Shown piece after piece: positions 62,661 to 64,000 of a stretch of 64,000 nucleotides of DNA. A program made the translations under genes and the position numbers. Position 1 is the stretch's first letter. The number at the start of each line of letters is the position of its first letter. Source of the stretch: Methylacidimicrobium fagopyrum (GTDB lineage Bacteria; Verrucomicrobiota; Verrucomicrobiia; Limisphaerales; UBA11358); assembly GCA_026225255.1 (NCBI GenBank), contig JAMFSJ010000061.1, positions 27,352 through 91,351 on the forward strand, in the 5' to 3' direction. Under the pieces are notes generated by a model that was given only the letters and a program-made list of their open reading frames with translations, was not told the DNA's origin and made no database searches.

Positions 62661-63929
62661 TCAGTGGATAGACGCGATCAACTTGAACAGCGGCAAAAAG
62701 ATGCTCAACAGCAAAAACCCGACGACGATCGCCATGACGATGATCAGGAGCGGGCCGATCAAATCACTCATCACGCGCAGCGCGATTTGCAATTCGTTTT
62801 CGTAGGTGTCCGCGAGATTGTTCAACGCGCCCGGCACATCGCCAGTTTCTTCGCCGATGCGCACCAAATCCACCATCAATTGCGGGAATAATTTGCTTTG
62901 CGCCAGCGGCTGCGCGAGCGTTTTACCATCCGTCACCGCCTCGCGCGTCTTGATGATCGCTTCTTTGATGAGCATGTTCGACATCACCTGCTCCGTGATC
63001 TTCAACGCCGTCAACACCGGCACGCCATTTTGCAGCAACGTCCCGAGCGTGCGCGCGAATTGGCCGAACAAATTTATTTTCACCACGTTGCCAAACACCG
63101 GCGCTTTCATCCGCCATTCATCCAATTTGCGCCCGCCGGCCGCGCTCGTTTGAAACCGTTTGAAGAGCACCACGATCGCCAAAGCGACCGGCACCGCCAG
63201 CCACCACCAACGCGTGAAAATGTGGCTCGCACCGATCAACAGCCGCGTCGGCAACGGCAGCTCCACGTTGAAGCCGTTAAAAATATCAATGAACTTCGGC
63301 ATCATGAACGTCATGAAAAAAATCACGAGCAAGATGCCCACGCAAATCACCATCACCGGATAAATCATCGCGGATTTGAACTTCGCCTGGATGTCTGCGA
63401 ACTGTTGAAAATGCGTGGCCATGCGGCGCAACACTTGCACCAGCGACCCGGATGATTCGCCCGCCTTCACCATGTTGACATACAAATCGGAAAAAATGCG
63501 TGGCTGCCGCGCCATCGCGTCCGACAAGCCGCGCCCTTCCGTAACTTCCTGTTTCAATTCGAGACTCACATTGGAAGGAATGCCCTTCGTCTGCAAATGC
63601 GTCATGCTCGTGAGCGCCGTCGTGAGCGGCATGCCGGAATTGAGCAAATTCGCCAGCTGCGTGGTGAAAGTCGCCAGCTCTTGTAATTTCGGTTTACGTT
63701 TCTGCGACAATTGCGCCTGCAACGTCGGCGGCAAAAACAACATCAAGCTCACGCCTTTGGCGGCGCGTTTCGTTTCCGTCGCAGCGCCGGCCTTCGTGGC
63801 TTCTACGGCCAATGGAAACAGGCCGGAACGCTGGATTTGCATCAACGCAGCGCTGCGATCGGGCACTTCCAAAATGCCTTCGACCATTTCGCCGGTGCGT
63901 TTGCGGGCCTTATATGAAAACTGCGGCAT
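62661..63929 (-). CDS. gspF: Type II secretion inner-membrane protein GspF
   Basis: 422 residues. Two GspF repeats (FTTQLANLLNSGMPLTTALT; FARTLGTLLQNGVPVLTALK) and membrane segments around 180-200, 235-255 and 385-410. Platform protein of the secretion system or type IV pilus. First gene of the operon seen in the window; gspE and others may lie beyond 64000. Confidence 0.9.
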   Translation of the reverse strand: MPQFSYKARKRTGEMVEGILEVPDRSAALMQIQRSGLFPLAVEATKAGAATETKRAAKGVSLMLFLPPTLQAQLSQKRKPKLQELATFTTQLANLLNSGMPLTTALTSMTHLQTKGIPSNVSLELKQEVTEGRGLSDAMARQPRIFSDLYVNMVKAGESSGSLVQVLRRMATHFQQFADIQAKFKSAMIYPVMVICVGILLVIFFMTFMMPKFIDIFNGFNVELPLPTRLLIGASHIFTRWWWLAVPVALAIVVLFKRFQTSAAGGRKLDEWRMKAPVFGNVVKINLFGQFARTLGTLLQNGVPVLTALKITEQVMSNMLIKEAIIKTREAVTDGKTLAQPLAQSKLFPQLMVDLVRIGEETGDVPGALNNLADTYENELQIALRVMSDLIGPLLIIVMAIVVGFLLLSIFLPLFKLIASIH

Positions 63930-64000
63930 AAAATCTTTAATTCAAAAACCGGACGAACGTAAAAGTTTCAATAAATAATGGTAAATGGTAGGCCGGAGCG

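Overview
The window looks like a chromosomal segment of a Verrucomicrobiota bacterium, most likely from the Pedosphaera/Limisphaerales side of the phylum. This is inferred from two PEP-CTERM exported proteins, an autotransporter-strand-repeat protein with a C-terminal module I associate with that phylum, DUF5069, DUF2264 and DUF5009 proteins, ECF sigma factors with membrane extensions, and a type II secretion pseudopilin operon. No rRNA, tRNA or CRISPR array was found.

Layout. 1-4 kb: a large GH2 glycoside hydrolase running off the left edge, then a graveyard of an IS3 orfA fragment abutting a decayed MobF-type relaxase fragment. 4-9.7 kb: NUDIX hydrolase, DUF5069, PEP-CTERM protein, DUF5009 membrane acyltransferase-like protein, disulphide oxidoreductase, exported alpha/beta hydrolase. 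9.7-14 kb: two paralogous ECF sigma factors fused to membrane domains with a glycine-rich five-residue repeat, each followed by a gene for a small exported or anchored protein. 14-20 kb: TPR proteins, a LolA-like protein coupled to lon, hsp20 and a thioesterase. 20-25.3 kb: a zinc-finger/beta-propeller gene broken by a frameshift, a pseudopilin divergent from guaA, and a DUF4241 gene.

25.5-37 kb is a Bat (aerotolerance-type) operon: batD, batE, moxR, DUF58, DUF4381, batA, a batB-TPR fusion and batC. It is riddled with passenger genes: a VanY peptidase, a KilA-N protein, a ParE/RelE toxin-antitoxin pair and an S23-type four-helix-bundle protein. Two of the passengers are bracketed by extra copies of the first 64-81 nt of the DUF58 gene, and the S23 gene by two 180-nt direct repeats. 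This is the most unusual part of the window. 37-45 kb: yebC, a membrane protein, tandem DUF2264 paralogues with a shared upstream motif, and dnaE. 45-50 kb: a chaperone block dnaK-trx-groS-groL.

50-59.6 kb: a large exported autotransporter-strand protein, a NarL-type response regulator and a histidine kinase whose periplasmic domain resembles a carbohydrate-binding jelly roll, then a PEP-CTERM protein and an S9 peptidase carrying a VHL-beta-like insertion. A 20-nt sequence repeated in the same orientation upstream of the two exported-protein genes that flank the two-component genes suggests a local regulon. 59.6-64 kb: the type II secretion genes gspF-H-I-J-K.

A second theme is short word-like repeats (AATCGGCAAT type, CGCAAAGG type, GAAGTCAGAAG type). 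They occur between genes and also inside coding sequences: the LolA-like signal peptide, the GspH leader and DnaE.
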